DNA of 19,299 nt from Candidatus Hydrogenedentota bacterium (GTDB lineage Bacteria; Hydrogenedentota; Hydrogenedentia; Hydrogenedentales; CAITNO01). Numbering within the stretch: position 1 is the first letter of the stretch; the number at the start of each line of letters is the position of its first letter. This document shows, piece by piece, positions 7,262 to 13,271 of this stretch. The notes beneath the pieces were generated by a model that saw nothing but the letters and a program-made list of their open reading frames with translations, was not told the origin of the DNA and searched no databases. The position numbers and the translations under genes are program-made. The stretch spans positions 1-19,299 of the forward strand of contig JAKPUV010000080.1 in assembly GCA_029554925.1 (NCBI GenBank). Reading direction: 5' to 3'.

Positions 7262-7307
7262 GGTTAAAAACGGGACGCGGCACCTGAAAAACACAAGATA
7301 TGGACAG

Positions 7308-7337
7308 ATTATAGGAGTGTGGGCACAACTTCTGCAA
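7308..7337 (-). promoter_or_regulatory. Predicted sigma-70-type promoter of the arg-exb operon
   Basis: On the minus strand there is a perfect TATAAT -10 box (7313 to 7308). An 18-base spacer and TTGCAG (7337 to 7332) stand at the -35 position; the first three bases match the consensus. This puts the transcription start near 7301, with a leader of about 70 bases before argC. A perfect -10 in DNA this GC-rich is unlikely by chance, and its position ahead of the first gene of the string is right. Confidence 0.55.
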
Positions 7338-7384
7338 CAATCCGGCGGAAACAGACGGCACAGAGAAGCGCCTCGCTCTGGCCC

Positions 7385-7432
7385 GTCGGACCCGTCAGAC
7401 AGGTCAGACCGGTCGGACAGGCCAGACAGGCC
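7385..7432. repeat. 9-bp tandem repeat array (GTCRGACMG)
   Basis: Five consecutive 9-base units: GTCGGACCC, GTCAGACAG, GTCAGACCG, GTCGGACAG and GCCAGACAG, followed by a partial GCC. The GNCNGAC core is invariant. It lies between the argC promoter and the folK operon and is not part of a credible gene. Candidate roles are a protein-binding array, a replication-slippage tract, or a genome-wide intergenic repeat family. Confidence 0.75.
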
Positions 7433-7472
7433 GTGGACACGCGAGGCTGGCCAGAAAACCGGGCCAGAATCC

Positions 7473-7501
7473 GTGTTTTCCCGCGAAAAGTGTGTTATTA
7501 T
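7473..7501 (+). promoter_or_regulatory. Weak candidate promoter of the folK-pan operon
   Basis: TATTAT (7496-7501) matches five of six -10 bases. The best-placed -35 (GTGTTT at 7473, 17-base spacer) is poor. It would start transcription near 7508, about 25 bases before folK. The A/T-rich setting supports it; the missing -35 limits confidence. Confidence 0.28.
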
Positions 7502-7533
7502 GAACCTCTGTGCCGAGGTTATTGGAGTCCGCC

Positions 7534-8052
7534 ATGGGAACGACGTCGCGCGTCTTCTTGAGTCTGGGCTCCAATCTGGGCGACCGGAAGGCCATCCTTG
7601 CGGACGCGGTGCGCGCGCTGGCCGCGCTGCCGGAAACGGCGGTGACGGCGGTGTCGCGCCCGTATGACACCGCGCCGTGGGGAGTGGCGGACCAGCCGCG
7701 GTTTCTCAACGCCGCCGCGGAGATCGAGACGGCCCTCGGGCCGCTTGAACTCCTGAACGCGATGAAGGCGCTGGAAACGGGGCTGGGACGCCGGCCGGGG
7801 CCGCGGTGGGGCCCCCGGGTCCTGGACGTGGACATCGTGCTCTTCGGGGACACGGTGATGGACACGCCGGAGCTGACCCTCCCCCATCCGCGTTTCCGGG
7901 AGCGCGCCTTTGTGCTGGCGCCGCTCGCGGAGATCGCCCCGGATGCGCCGGATCCGGTGTCCGGAAAGACCGTCGCGGAACTGCTTGCGCTGCTGCCGGA
8001 CGCCGAACGGGCGTCGGCGGCGCCGGTGGGGCCGCCGGCAGGGACTGCTTGA
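7534..8052 (+). CDS. folK: 6-hydroxymethyl-dihydropterin pyrophosphokinase (HPPK)
   Basis: A 172-residue HPPK that transfers pyrophosphate from ATP to 6-hydroxymethyl-7,8-dihydropterin in folate synthesis. It has LGSNLGDR (11-18), the FLNAAAEIET segment (58-67) and the signature RWGPRVLDVDIVLFG (91-105), where Asp98 and Asp100 bind the two magnesium ions. LPHPRFRERAFVLAPL (116-131) follows. I chose the ATG at 7534, with GGAG six bases upstream, over an in-frame GTG at 7510. The C-terminal 25 residues are Ala/Pro-rich and not conserved. It heads folK-panB-panC-panD; the same folK-pan neighbourhood is known in other bacteria. Confidence 0.95.
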   Translation: MGTTSRVFLSLGSNLGDRKAILADAVRALAALPETAVTAVSRPYDTAPWGVADQPRFLNAAAEIETALGPLELLNAMKALETGLGRRPGPRWGPRVLDVDIVLFGDTVMDTPELTLPHPRFRERAFVLAPLAEIAPDAPDPVSGKTVAELLALLPDAERASAAPVGPPAGTA

Positions 8053-8115
8053 ACCGCTCCGCTTGGAGCCCAACACGGGACCGGGACGGATTCGTCACGG
8101 GTTCAAGGACACGCG

Positions 8116-8913
8116 ATGCGGGACAGAATCACGCCGGTGTCTTTCCGGCGGAAGAAGGAGGCCGGCGAGAAGATCGCCGTGCTGACCGCCTATGACTTCC
8201 CCGGCGCCCGGCTGGCCGATGAGGCCGGGGTGGACGCCATTCTGGTGGGGGACTCCGTGGGCATGGCGGTCATGGGGCTCGACTGCACCCTCCCCGTGAC
8301 CATGGATGTCATGCACCACCACACCGCGATGGTGGCCCGGGCCGTGTCCCGCGCGCTGGTCGTGGCGGACCTCCCCTTCCTCTCCTACCACACGGGCGAG
8401 GCGGACGCCGTGCGCAACGCGGGCCGCCTGACGGGGCAGGCAGGGGCGCACGCCGTGAAGCTGGAGGGGCCCGCCGACCAGTTCGGCGGGGTGATCCAGG
8501 CGATCCTCCGCGCGGGCATCCCGGTGATGGGCCATGTCGGCCTCACGCCGCAGTCCGTGCTGCACTACGGCGGGTTCAAGGTGCAGGGCCGCTCCGAGGA
8601 GGACGGCCGCCGCATCCTCGCCCAGGCGCGCGCGCTGGAGGAGGCCGGCTGCTTCGCCGTCGTGCTGGAGTGCATCCCCTCCCCCCTCGCCGCCGAAATC
8701 ACCGCCGCCCTGCGCGTGCCGACCATCGGCATCGGCGCGGGCCCGGCGTGCGACGGGCAGGTGCTCGTCATGCACGACCTCCTCGGATGGGGCAAAGCCC
8801 GCTTCGCCAAGACGTACCGTGATGTGCGCGGTGAAATGGCCGACGCGTTCGCCGACTATGTCCGCGAGGTGAAGAATGGGGCCTACCCCGGACCGGAGCA
8901 CCAGTACGAATGA
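8116..8913 (+). CDS. panB: 3-methyl-2-oxobutanoate hydroxymethyltransferase
   Basis: A 265-residue PanB. It moves a one-carbon unit from 5,10-methylene-tetrahydrofolate to 2-oxoisovalerate, making ketopantoate. Recognised features are TAYDFPGA (24-31), VGDSVGM (44-50, metal ligand Asp46), ADLPF (84-88, metal ligand Asp85), KLEG (115-118), MGHVGLTPQS (138-147) and ECIPS (185-189, with Glu185 the likely catalytic base), then GIGAG (205-209). It begins 63 bases after folK with AAGGA upstream of its ATG. Its end overlaps panC (ATGA). Its folate cofactor links it functionally to folK. Confidence 0.97.
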   Translation: MRDRITPVSFRRKKEAGEKIAVLTAYDFPGARLADEAGVDAILVGDSVGMAVMGLDCTLPVTMDVMHHHTAMVARAVSRALVVADLPFLSYHTGEADAVRNAGRLTGQAGAHAVKLEGPADQFGGVIQAILRAGIPVMGHVGLTPQSVLHYGGFKVQGRSEEDGRRILAQARALEEAGCFAVVLECIPSPLAAEITAALRVPTIGIGAGPACDGQVLVMHDLLGWGKARFAKTYRDVRGEMADAFADYVREVKNGAYPGPEHQYE

Positions 8914-9776
8914 TCCTTCTGGAGACAGCCGACGCCATGCGGGCCTGGTCGCGCGCGCGCCGCGCGGAGGGACACACCATCGGCTTCGCGCCCACCATGG
9001 GCGCCCTGCACGAGGGCCACGCCAGCCTCGCGCGCGCCGCGGTGCGGGAGTGCGGCGTTGCCGTGGCCAGCATTTTTGTGAACCCGGCGCAGTTCGCGCC
9101 GAACGAGGACTTTGACAAGTACCCCCGCACCTTCGAGGCGGACCGGGCGATGCTGGAGGGGATCGGGGTCCACGCGCTGTACCTCCCCTCGGCGCGGGAC
9201 ATGTATCCGGAGTCGTACAGCACGTATGTGGAGGTGGGCGGCGTGAGCCAGGGGCTTTGCGGCGGCAGCCGCCCCCACTTCTTCCGCGGCGTGGCCACGG
9301 TCGTCACGAAACTTTTCAACGCCGTGGAGCCCGACCGCGCCTATTTCGGCCAGAAGGACGCCCAGCAGTGCGCCGTCATCCGGCGCATGGCGCGCGACCT
9401 CGACACGGGCATTGAGATTGTCCAGATGCCGATCGTCCGCGAGGCGGACGGCCTCGCCATGAGTTCGCGGAACCGCTACCTCGGCCCGGAGGAGCGCACC
9501 CGCGCGCTGTGCATCTCCCGCAGCCTCTTCGAGGCGGGCCGGCGCATGGGCGGAGGGCTCAAAGACGCGGCGGCGGTGGCGGCCGGGGTGCGGGAGGGGA
9601 TGGCCGAGACGCGGATTGACTATGTGGAACTGGTGGACGCGGAGACGATGCGGCCGGTGGCGGCGGTGGACCGCCCGGTGCTGCTGGCCGCGGCCGCATG
9701 GGTGGGCGACACCCGGCTGATAGACAACATCCTCTTCACACCGGAGGCCCCCAAGGAGGACGCATCATGCTGCTGA
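8910..9776 (+). CDS. panC: Pantothenate synthetase (pantoate-beta-alanine ligase)
   Basis: A 288-residue PanC. It joins pantoate and beta-alanine using ATP through a pantoyl-adenylate. Family motifs in order: [10 protein letters not shown] (28-37) with the HxGH adenylate-transfer histidines 34 and 37; FVNPAQF (56-62); HFFRGV (123-128); FGQKDAQQ (146-153); and MSSRN (184-188), the counterpart of the class-I KMSKS loop. The ATG overlaps the panB stop. The end overlaps panD by 10 bases, so all three pan genes are translationally coupled. The last residues (PKEDASCC) are a non-conserved tail created by this overlap. Confidence 0.97.
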   Translation: MILLETADAMRAWSRARRAEGHTIGFAPTMGALHEGHASLARAAVRECGVAVASIFVNPAQFAPNEDFDKYPRTFEADRAMLEGIGVHALYLPSARDMYPESYSTYVEVGGVSQGLCGGSRPHFFRGVATVVTKLFNAVEPDRAYFGQKDAQQCAVIRRMARDLDTGIEIVQMPIVREADGLAMSSRNRYLGPEERTRALCISRSLFEAGRRMGGGLKDAAAVAAGVREGMAETRIDYVELVDAETMRPVAAVDRPVLLAAAAWVGDTRLIDNILFTPEAPKEDASCC

Positions 9777-10141
9777 CCATGTTCAAGAACAAAGTGCACC
9801 GCGCCACCATCACGCAGGCCGACCTGAACTACACGGGGAGCCTGACGCTCGACCGCGAACTGATGGACGCGGCGGGCATGCTTCCCTATGAGCAGGTGCA
9901 TGTGCTGAACATCAACACGGGCGCGCGCTTCGAGACCTATCTGATCGAGGGCGCCCCCGGCAGCGGCGTGGTCTGCCTGAACGGCGCCGCCGCCCGCCTC
10001 GGCGCGCCCGGCGACCTGGTCATCGTGCTCACTTACGGCCAGATGACCCCGGAGGAGGCAAAAGCCCACCAGCCGACGGTGGTGCTGGTGGACGCGGCCA
10101 ACCGCATCACCTCGGTGACCCGGGGTGTCAAGGCGGAGTAG
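9767..10141 (+). CDS. panD: Aspartate 1-decarboxylase (pyruvoyl-dependent)
   Basis: A 124-residue PanD proenzyme that makes beta-alanine from L-aspartate. It is expected to self-cleave between Gly24 and Ser25 (in LNYTGSLTL), giving a beta chain and an alpha chain with an N-terminal pyruvoyl group. Other active-site residues sit at family positions: Lys9 (FKNKVHR), Thr57 and Tyr58 (RFETYLI), and the NGAAA segment. I chose the start at 9767 because [12 protein letters not shown] lines up with the usual MIRTM N-terminus and a strong AAGGAGGA precedes it. Its product feeds PanC encoded just upstream. A terminator follows 17 bases after the stop. Confidence 0.97.
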   Translation: MLLTMFKNKVHRATITQADLNYTGSLTLDRELMDAAGMLPYEQVHVLNINTGARFETYLIEGAPGSGVVCLNGAAARLGAPGDLVIVLTYGQMTPEEAKAHQPTVVLVDAANRITSVTRGVKAE

Positions 10142-10158
10142 GCGGACCTGAAAAGCAA

Positions 10159-10201
10159 CCGCCCCGGCGCGCGGGACCGCGCGCCGGGGCGGATTTTGTT
10201 T
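10159..10201. terminator. Bidirectional Rho-independent terminator between panD and the lipoprotein gene
   Basis: A perfect 15-bp inverted repeat (10159-10173 with 10178-10192, loop GGAC) is almost entirely G/C. The plus-strand tail is ATTTTGTTT. On the minus strand the same stem is followed by TTGCTTTT, so it can end both panD and the converging lipoprotein gene. Confidence 0.88.
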
Positions 10202-10208
10202 CATGGGG

Positions 10209-10673
10209 TCAGGGGGCCACGACCTCGAAGGTAAACACCCCCTCGTTTTCCCGGGTCAGCGAGGTGGTCAGGATCACCGTGCTCTTCCGTTTCTCGCCGC
10301 GCAGGTCCAGCAGCACCGGCGCCTCGCGGGTTACGAAGACCGGCTCCGGCCGGGTGTCCGTGGACGGGAAGTAGAAGGTCACCGAAACCCGGTGCGGGGA
10401 TTTGCGGAACAGCCAGGGCACCACCACCTCGTCCATGGCCGCCAGCGGGCGCGTGGTCCCGCTGTCGTCAAGCGGGATACGGTTCAGCTCCACCTCCGCG
10501 GCGTCCACCGGCTCGCCGTCGCGGTCCACCTCCCAGACCCGCAGGTCCGTGATGGCGTACTCGCTCTCGTTGACCAGCTTCATCTTGATGGTGGCGTTCT
10601 TGCAGCCGGACAGCGACAGCAGGACGCACACCGCCGAAACCGTCAGGACCGCGCGAAGAATGCGGGTAGTCAT
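10209..10673 (-). CDS. Small predicted lipoprotein of unknown function
   Basis: A 154-residue protein with a clear lipoprotein signal: MTTR n-region, hydrophobic core, then the lipobox L21-S22-G23-C24 (LSLSGC), so Cys24 is the likely acylated residue. The mature part is rich in beta-strand-like segments (RVSVTFYFPS, STVILTTSL, VFTFEVV) and charged turns, consistent with a small beta-sandwich, but no family was recognised. A good ribosome-binding site (AGGAG, 9 bases upstream) supports the start. It stands alone, with terminators on both sides. It probably faces the periplasm; position +2 is Lys, not the Asp that retains lipoproteins at the inner membrane in E. coli. Confidence 0.75.
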   Translation of the reverse strand: MTTRILRAVLTVSAVCVLLSLSGCKNATIKMKLVNESEYAITDLRVWEVDRDGEPVDAAEVELNRIPLDDSGTTRPLAAMDEVVVPWLFRKSPHRVSVTFYFPSTDTRPEPVFVTREAPVLLDLRGEKRKSTVILTTSLTRENEGVFTFEVVAP

Positions 10674-10721
10674 GGCGCACCGCTCCTATGGTCTGTTCCC
10701 CGGAGGGACCCGTCTGTCAAC

Positions 10722-10751
10722 AGTTTACAGGAAGCCCCGCCGAATGCGCAA
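10722..10751 (-). promoter_or_regulatory. Weak candidate promoter of the lipoprotein gene
   Basis: On the minus strand TTGCGC (10751 to 10746), an 18-base spacer and TAAACT (10727 to 10722) give a partial match to a sigma-70 promoter. A perfect TTGACA also lies just downstream (10720 to 10715) but has no good -10 at the right distance. One of these probably drives the lipoprotein gene, because a terminator lies directly upstream. Confidence 0.28.
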
Positions 10752-10753
10752 GC

Positions 10754-10785
10754 AAAAAAATCGCCCGGAACGGCCCCCGCCGGAC
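10754..10785 (-). terminator. Rho-independent terminator of the pur-VOC-sialidase operon
   Basis: Minus strand, beginning at the last base of the sialidase-like stop codon: GTCCGG (10785 to 10780) pairs with CCGGGC (10768 to 10763), six pairs including one G-T, around an 11-base loop. GA and seven consecutive T (10760 to 10754) follow. The T7 run in such GC-rich DNA is the strongest evidence. Confidence 0.6.
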
Positions 10786-12008
10786 TACTCCCCGCCCGCC
10801 AGCAGCCACGCCTCGTTGAACCGCGCATGCTTGATGGTGCTGCCCTTGACCCCTTTCCGCGTGTGGGAATAGGTCACATGCACCATGCCGTCCGCCGCTT
10901 GGATCATGGACGGGTAGGAGAAGGACCCGTCCTCCTTCTCCGGCTCATTCTCCAGCGCGCGCTTCACGGGCCAGGTTGCGCCCTCGTCCTCCGAGCGGTA
11001 CACCGTCAGCTTGTGGCGGCCGTCGGTGGTGTCGTTGCACACCAGCAGCCACGCGCCGCTCTTCAGCACCACCACGTCCACGCTGGAGCCGGGGTTCCAG
11101 ATGTCCATGGACTCCACGGCGGACCAGGTGTCCCCCAGGTCCTTGGATTCGGCGCGCCGGATGCGCTTGGGAAGGCCGTTGTCCCGCATGAACGAAACCA
11201 CGGTGCCGTCCTTCTTCTGGGCGAAGGCGGGCTGGATGTTGGAAATCTTGAGCAGGTTCTCGTCGAGGATGGGGGTGCCGCAGGTCCAGGTGGCGCCGTC
11301 GTCCTCGGTCCACGCGGCGACCGAGCAGTTGAACACGTCGGAGTACAGCCCGAGGAGCATGCGCTTCTCGGAGACCATGAGCGGGTGGATGCGGGTCATC
11401 CAGCCGAGACGCTGGTGCAGCTTGTCCTGGGCGCGCTCCCGGGCCTTTACCACCTCCTCCTTGATCTCGGGGGCGGCGTCGAGCATCGGGCTGAACGCCT
11501 CCATCCCGAGGTCCACCAGGGACAGGAAGCGCTTTTCCAGGTCGCGGGGGCGGGTGTGGATCACGTCCTGCCACTGCCAGATCGGCGGGCCGTCGCCGGT
11601 GTAGTCCGTGGACACGCGGTACTTGAGCAGCGCGCCGCCCCACTGGTTGTCCTGGATGGCCACCCAGAACAGCCACAGTTTCCCTTTGGGGTCCATGAAC
11701 AGCACGGGGTTGCAGTCGGGCAGGTCGGGGGTGTCGGCCATGACGAAGGGGGCCTCCCAGGTGTCCGACCCGGCGCGCCGACGGGACCCCTGCACCATCA
11801 CGTCGTCGGACTGGCGCTCGCCGGAGCCGTGGAACCAGCAGGCGATGAGGTCGCCGTTGGGCGCCTGCACGATGCTGGACCCGTGGTTGTGCTTGTCGTT
11901 CACGGGGAAGATGAACTCCGCCTCGTGGACGGGGGCGTCGGCGGCCGCCAGGGCCACGCAGAACAGAACAGCGCCGGTGAGGGTCATGATGGGGGTTCTC
12001 CCGCGCAT
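10785..12008 (-). CDS. Secreted sialidase-like BNR/Asp-box beta-propeller protein
   Basis: A 407-residue protein. MRGRTPI plus a hydrophobic stretch (about 8-23) and Ala-Ala-Asp-Ala looks like a signal peptide, so the mature protein is probably exported. Three Asp-boxes mark propeller blades: TEDDGATW (234-241), SKDLGDTW (288-295) and SEDEGATW (339-346). A charged helical insertion lies at about 154-200. The general pattern, including NPGSSVD (305-311) and YPSMIQAADGMVHVTYSH (365-382), fits the BNR_2 sialidase-like family. The arginine of the sialidase RIP motif is not evident near the N-terminus, so sialic acid as substrate is unproven. I chose the ATG at 12008 for its basic n-region; the ATG at 11987, with GGGAG about 10 bases upstream, is a real alternative (400 residues). 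It is the last gene after purQ and the VOC gene. Confidence 0.75.
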   Translation of the reverse strand: MRGRTPIMTLTGAVLFCVALAAADAPVHEAEFIFPVNDKHNHGSSIVQAPNGDLIACWFHGSGERQSDDVMVQGSRRRAGSDTWEAPFVMADTPDLPDCNPVLFMDPKGKLWLFWVAIQDNQWGGALLKYRVSTDYTGDGPPIWQWQDVIHTRPRDLEKRFLSLVDLGMEAFSPMLDAAPEIKEEVVKARERAQDKLHQRLGWMTRIHPLMVSEKRMLLGLYSDVFNCSVAAWTEDDGATWTCGTPILDENLLKISNIQPAFAQKKDGTVVSFMRDNGLPKRIRRAESKDLGDTWSAVESMDIWNPGSSVDVVVLKSGAWLLVCNDTTDGRHKLTVYRSEDEGATWPVKRALENEPEKEDGSFSYPSMIQAADGMVHVTYSHTRKGVKGSTIKHARFNEAWLLAGGE

Positions 12009-12015
12009 CCGCGCG

Positions 12016-12411
12016 TCACAGCCATTGCACGAATTCAAGCACGTTGTTGTCCGGGTCCGCAACATACGCCCAGCGGACCCTGCCGGGGATTTCCAGCGGT
12101 CCCGCCAGCAGCGGCACCCCCGCCGCGGACAAAGTCGCGGCCATTCCGTCCAGATCGTCCACGCCGAGGGCGACATGGGGGCAGTAGGGGGGCGCCGGCG
12201 CGGGGGCGCTGAAGGGCACGGGGCGGTTCTCCGCGTCCAGAAGCTGGAGCAGCTCCAGATTCCCCCCCGCGGCCTCCAGATAGGCGAATGCCTCGTGGTG
12301 CTCCGTGTCCAGCTCGCGGAACATGAACGGGAGGCCGATCGTCTCGGTGTAAAAGGCGATGGACGCGTCCAAGTCGGCGACGCGCAGCGCCACATGGTCC
12401 AACCGGGGCAT
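12016..12411 (-). CDS. VOC superfamily (glyoxalase/bleomycin-resistance-like) protein
   Basis: A 131-residue protein with two beta-alpha-beta-beta-beta repeats typical of the vicinal-oxygen-chelate fold. The positions that bind metal in this superfamily are occupied: His6 in LDHVAL, Glu in LELLQL of the first half, His in PHVALGV and Glu in VLEFVQ of the second. It therefore probably binds a divalent metal. It may be a lactoylglutathione lyase-like, epimerase or dioxygenase-type enzyme; which one cannot be told. I chose the ATG at 12411, which has GGGAG six bases upstream, over one two codons earlier that abuts the Shine-Dalgarno sequence. It follows purQ by 22 bases and precedes the sialidase-like gene by 7 bases. 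Confidence 0.82.
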   Translation of the reverse strand: MPRLDHVALRVADLDASIAFYTETIGLPFMFRELDTEHHEAFAYLEAAGGNLELLQLLDAENRPVPFSAPAPAPPYCPHVALGVDDLDGMAATLSAAGVPLLAGPLEIPGRVRWAYVADPDNNVLEFVQWL

Positions 12412-12433
12412 GGTCATCTCCCGAGGAACGCCC

Positions 12434-13228
12434 TCAGAGCAGTTCGCTTTTCACATAGGCCACGGCGTTGCGGAAGACGCGCATGCCCATCCCCTCCTCC
12501 GGCAGGTCGTCCCGCCGGGTCCATTCGGGATGGTTGGTGCGGTCCTGGAACGCCTCCGGATGCGGCATGAGCCCGAACACGCGGCCCGAGGGGTCGCAGA
12601 TGCCCGCGATGTCGTCCGCGGCGCCGTTGGGGTTGAAGGGGAACTCGCCGCCCGCCGGGGCGCCGTCGGGCTTCACATAACGCAGCCCCACCTGCCCGCC
12701 CGCCTTCAGGCGCGCCAGGGTGGCGTCGTCCGCGGGGATGAATTTGCCCTCGCCGTGGCGGATGGGCAGGTCCAGGTACTCCATGCCTTTGAGCCAGACG
12801 CAGCGGGTATCCGGGTCCACCTTGAGCCGGATCCAGCGGTTCTCAAACCGGCAGGTGTCGTTCCACGCCAGCGTCACCTCCTGCCGGAACTCGCCGTCGA
12901 AGAGGGGAAGCAGGCCCATCTTCACCATGACCTGGAACCCGTTGCAGATGCCGATGATCAGTTTGCCGTCGGCGATGAACTGCCGGACGGGGCCGCCCAG
13001 CTTCCCGCGCAGGCGGTTGGCCAGAATCTTCCCCGACGCCACATGGTCGCCGAAGGAGAAGCCGCCGGGGATGGCCATGATGTGGTAGTCCCCCAGCAGC
13101 GCGGGGTCGGCGATGACGTCGTTCAGGTGCACCCGCCGCGCGGACGCGCCGGCCCGCGCCAGGGCGCCCTGGGTCTCGTTGTCGCAGTTGATCCCGAATC
13201 CGGTGAGCACAATCGCGTTGACCGACAT
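12434..13228 (-). CDS. purQ: Phosphoribosylformylglycinamidine synthase, glutaminase subunit
   Basis: A 264-residue class-I glutamine amidotransferase. It releases ammonia from glutamine for FGAM synthesis by PurL. The nucleophile Cys95 lies in GICNGFQ (93-99), and the partners His223 and Glu225 lie in MPHPEAF (221-227). GGFSFGD (55-61) is the conserved PurQ loop. It is longer than the roughly 230-residue stand-alone PurQ of Bacillus and resembles the C-terminal domain of the large E. coli PurL (for example RHGEGK, RYV and NPNG). I chose the ATG at 13228 (GAGG nine bases upstream) over a TTG five codons earlier. It starts 43 bases after purL and is co-oriented with it. Confidence 0.95.
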   Translation of the reverse strand: MSVNAIVLTGFGINCDNETQGALARAGASARRVHLNDVIADPALLGDYHIMAIPGGFSFGDHVASGKILANRLRGKLGGPVRQFIADGKLIIGICNGFQVMVKMGLLPLFDGEFRQEVTLAWNDTCRFENRWIRLKVDPDTRCVWLKGMEYLDLPIRHGEGKFIPADDATLARLKAGGQVGLRYVKPDGAPAGGEFPFNPNGAADDIAGICDPSGRVFGLMPHPEAFQDRTNHPEWTRRDDLPEEGMGMRVFRNAVAYVKSELL

Positions 13229-13271
13229 GTGTCCTGTCCTCAAGGTAATGGCGCGCCCGCGCCGCCCGCGT

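Larger units (their letters stand above)
7231..7533. other. Divergent intergenic region between argC and folK
   Basis: About 303 bases without a convincing gene. Reading outward from argC it holds a small leader hairpin (7245-7261), a strong candidate argC promoter (7308-7337), a 9-bp tandem repeat array (7385-7432), a CTGGCC/GGCCAG dyad (7447-7452 and 7462-7467), and a weak candidate promoter for folK near 7496. Base composition becomes locally A/T-rich around 7263-7320 and 7470-7505, as expected of promoters. Confidence 0.7.

Noticed and set aside
7385..7432. CRISPR array
   Set aside because: Units are 9 bases and directly adjacent, without spacers, and no cas gene is nearby.
7317..7667. 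Possible small gene in the argC-folK gap (116 codons, + strand)
   Set aside because: It runs through the 9-bp repeat (producing Asp-Arg-Ser repeats) and out of frame into folK, and has no ribosome-binding site.
8056..8069. GCTCC/GGAGC hairpin just after folK as a terminator
   Set aside because: Only five base pairs and no T-run; panB follows closely in the same operon.
10203..12212. Long + strand open frame opposite the lipoprotein and sialidase-like genes
   Set aside because: Antisense to two genes with good starts, a lipobox and Asp-boxes; it would also run across a strong terminator signal.
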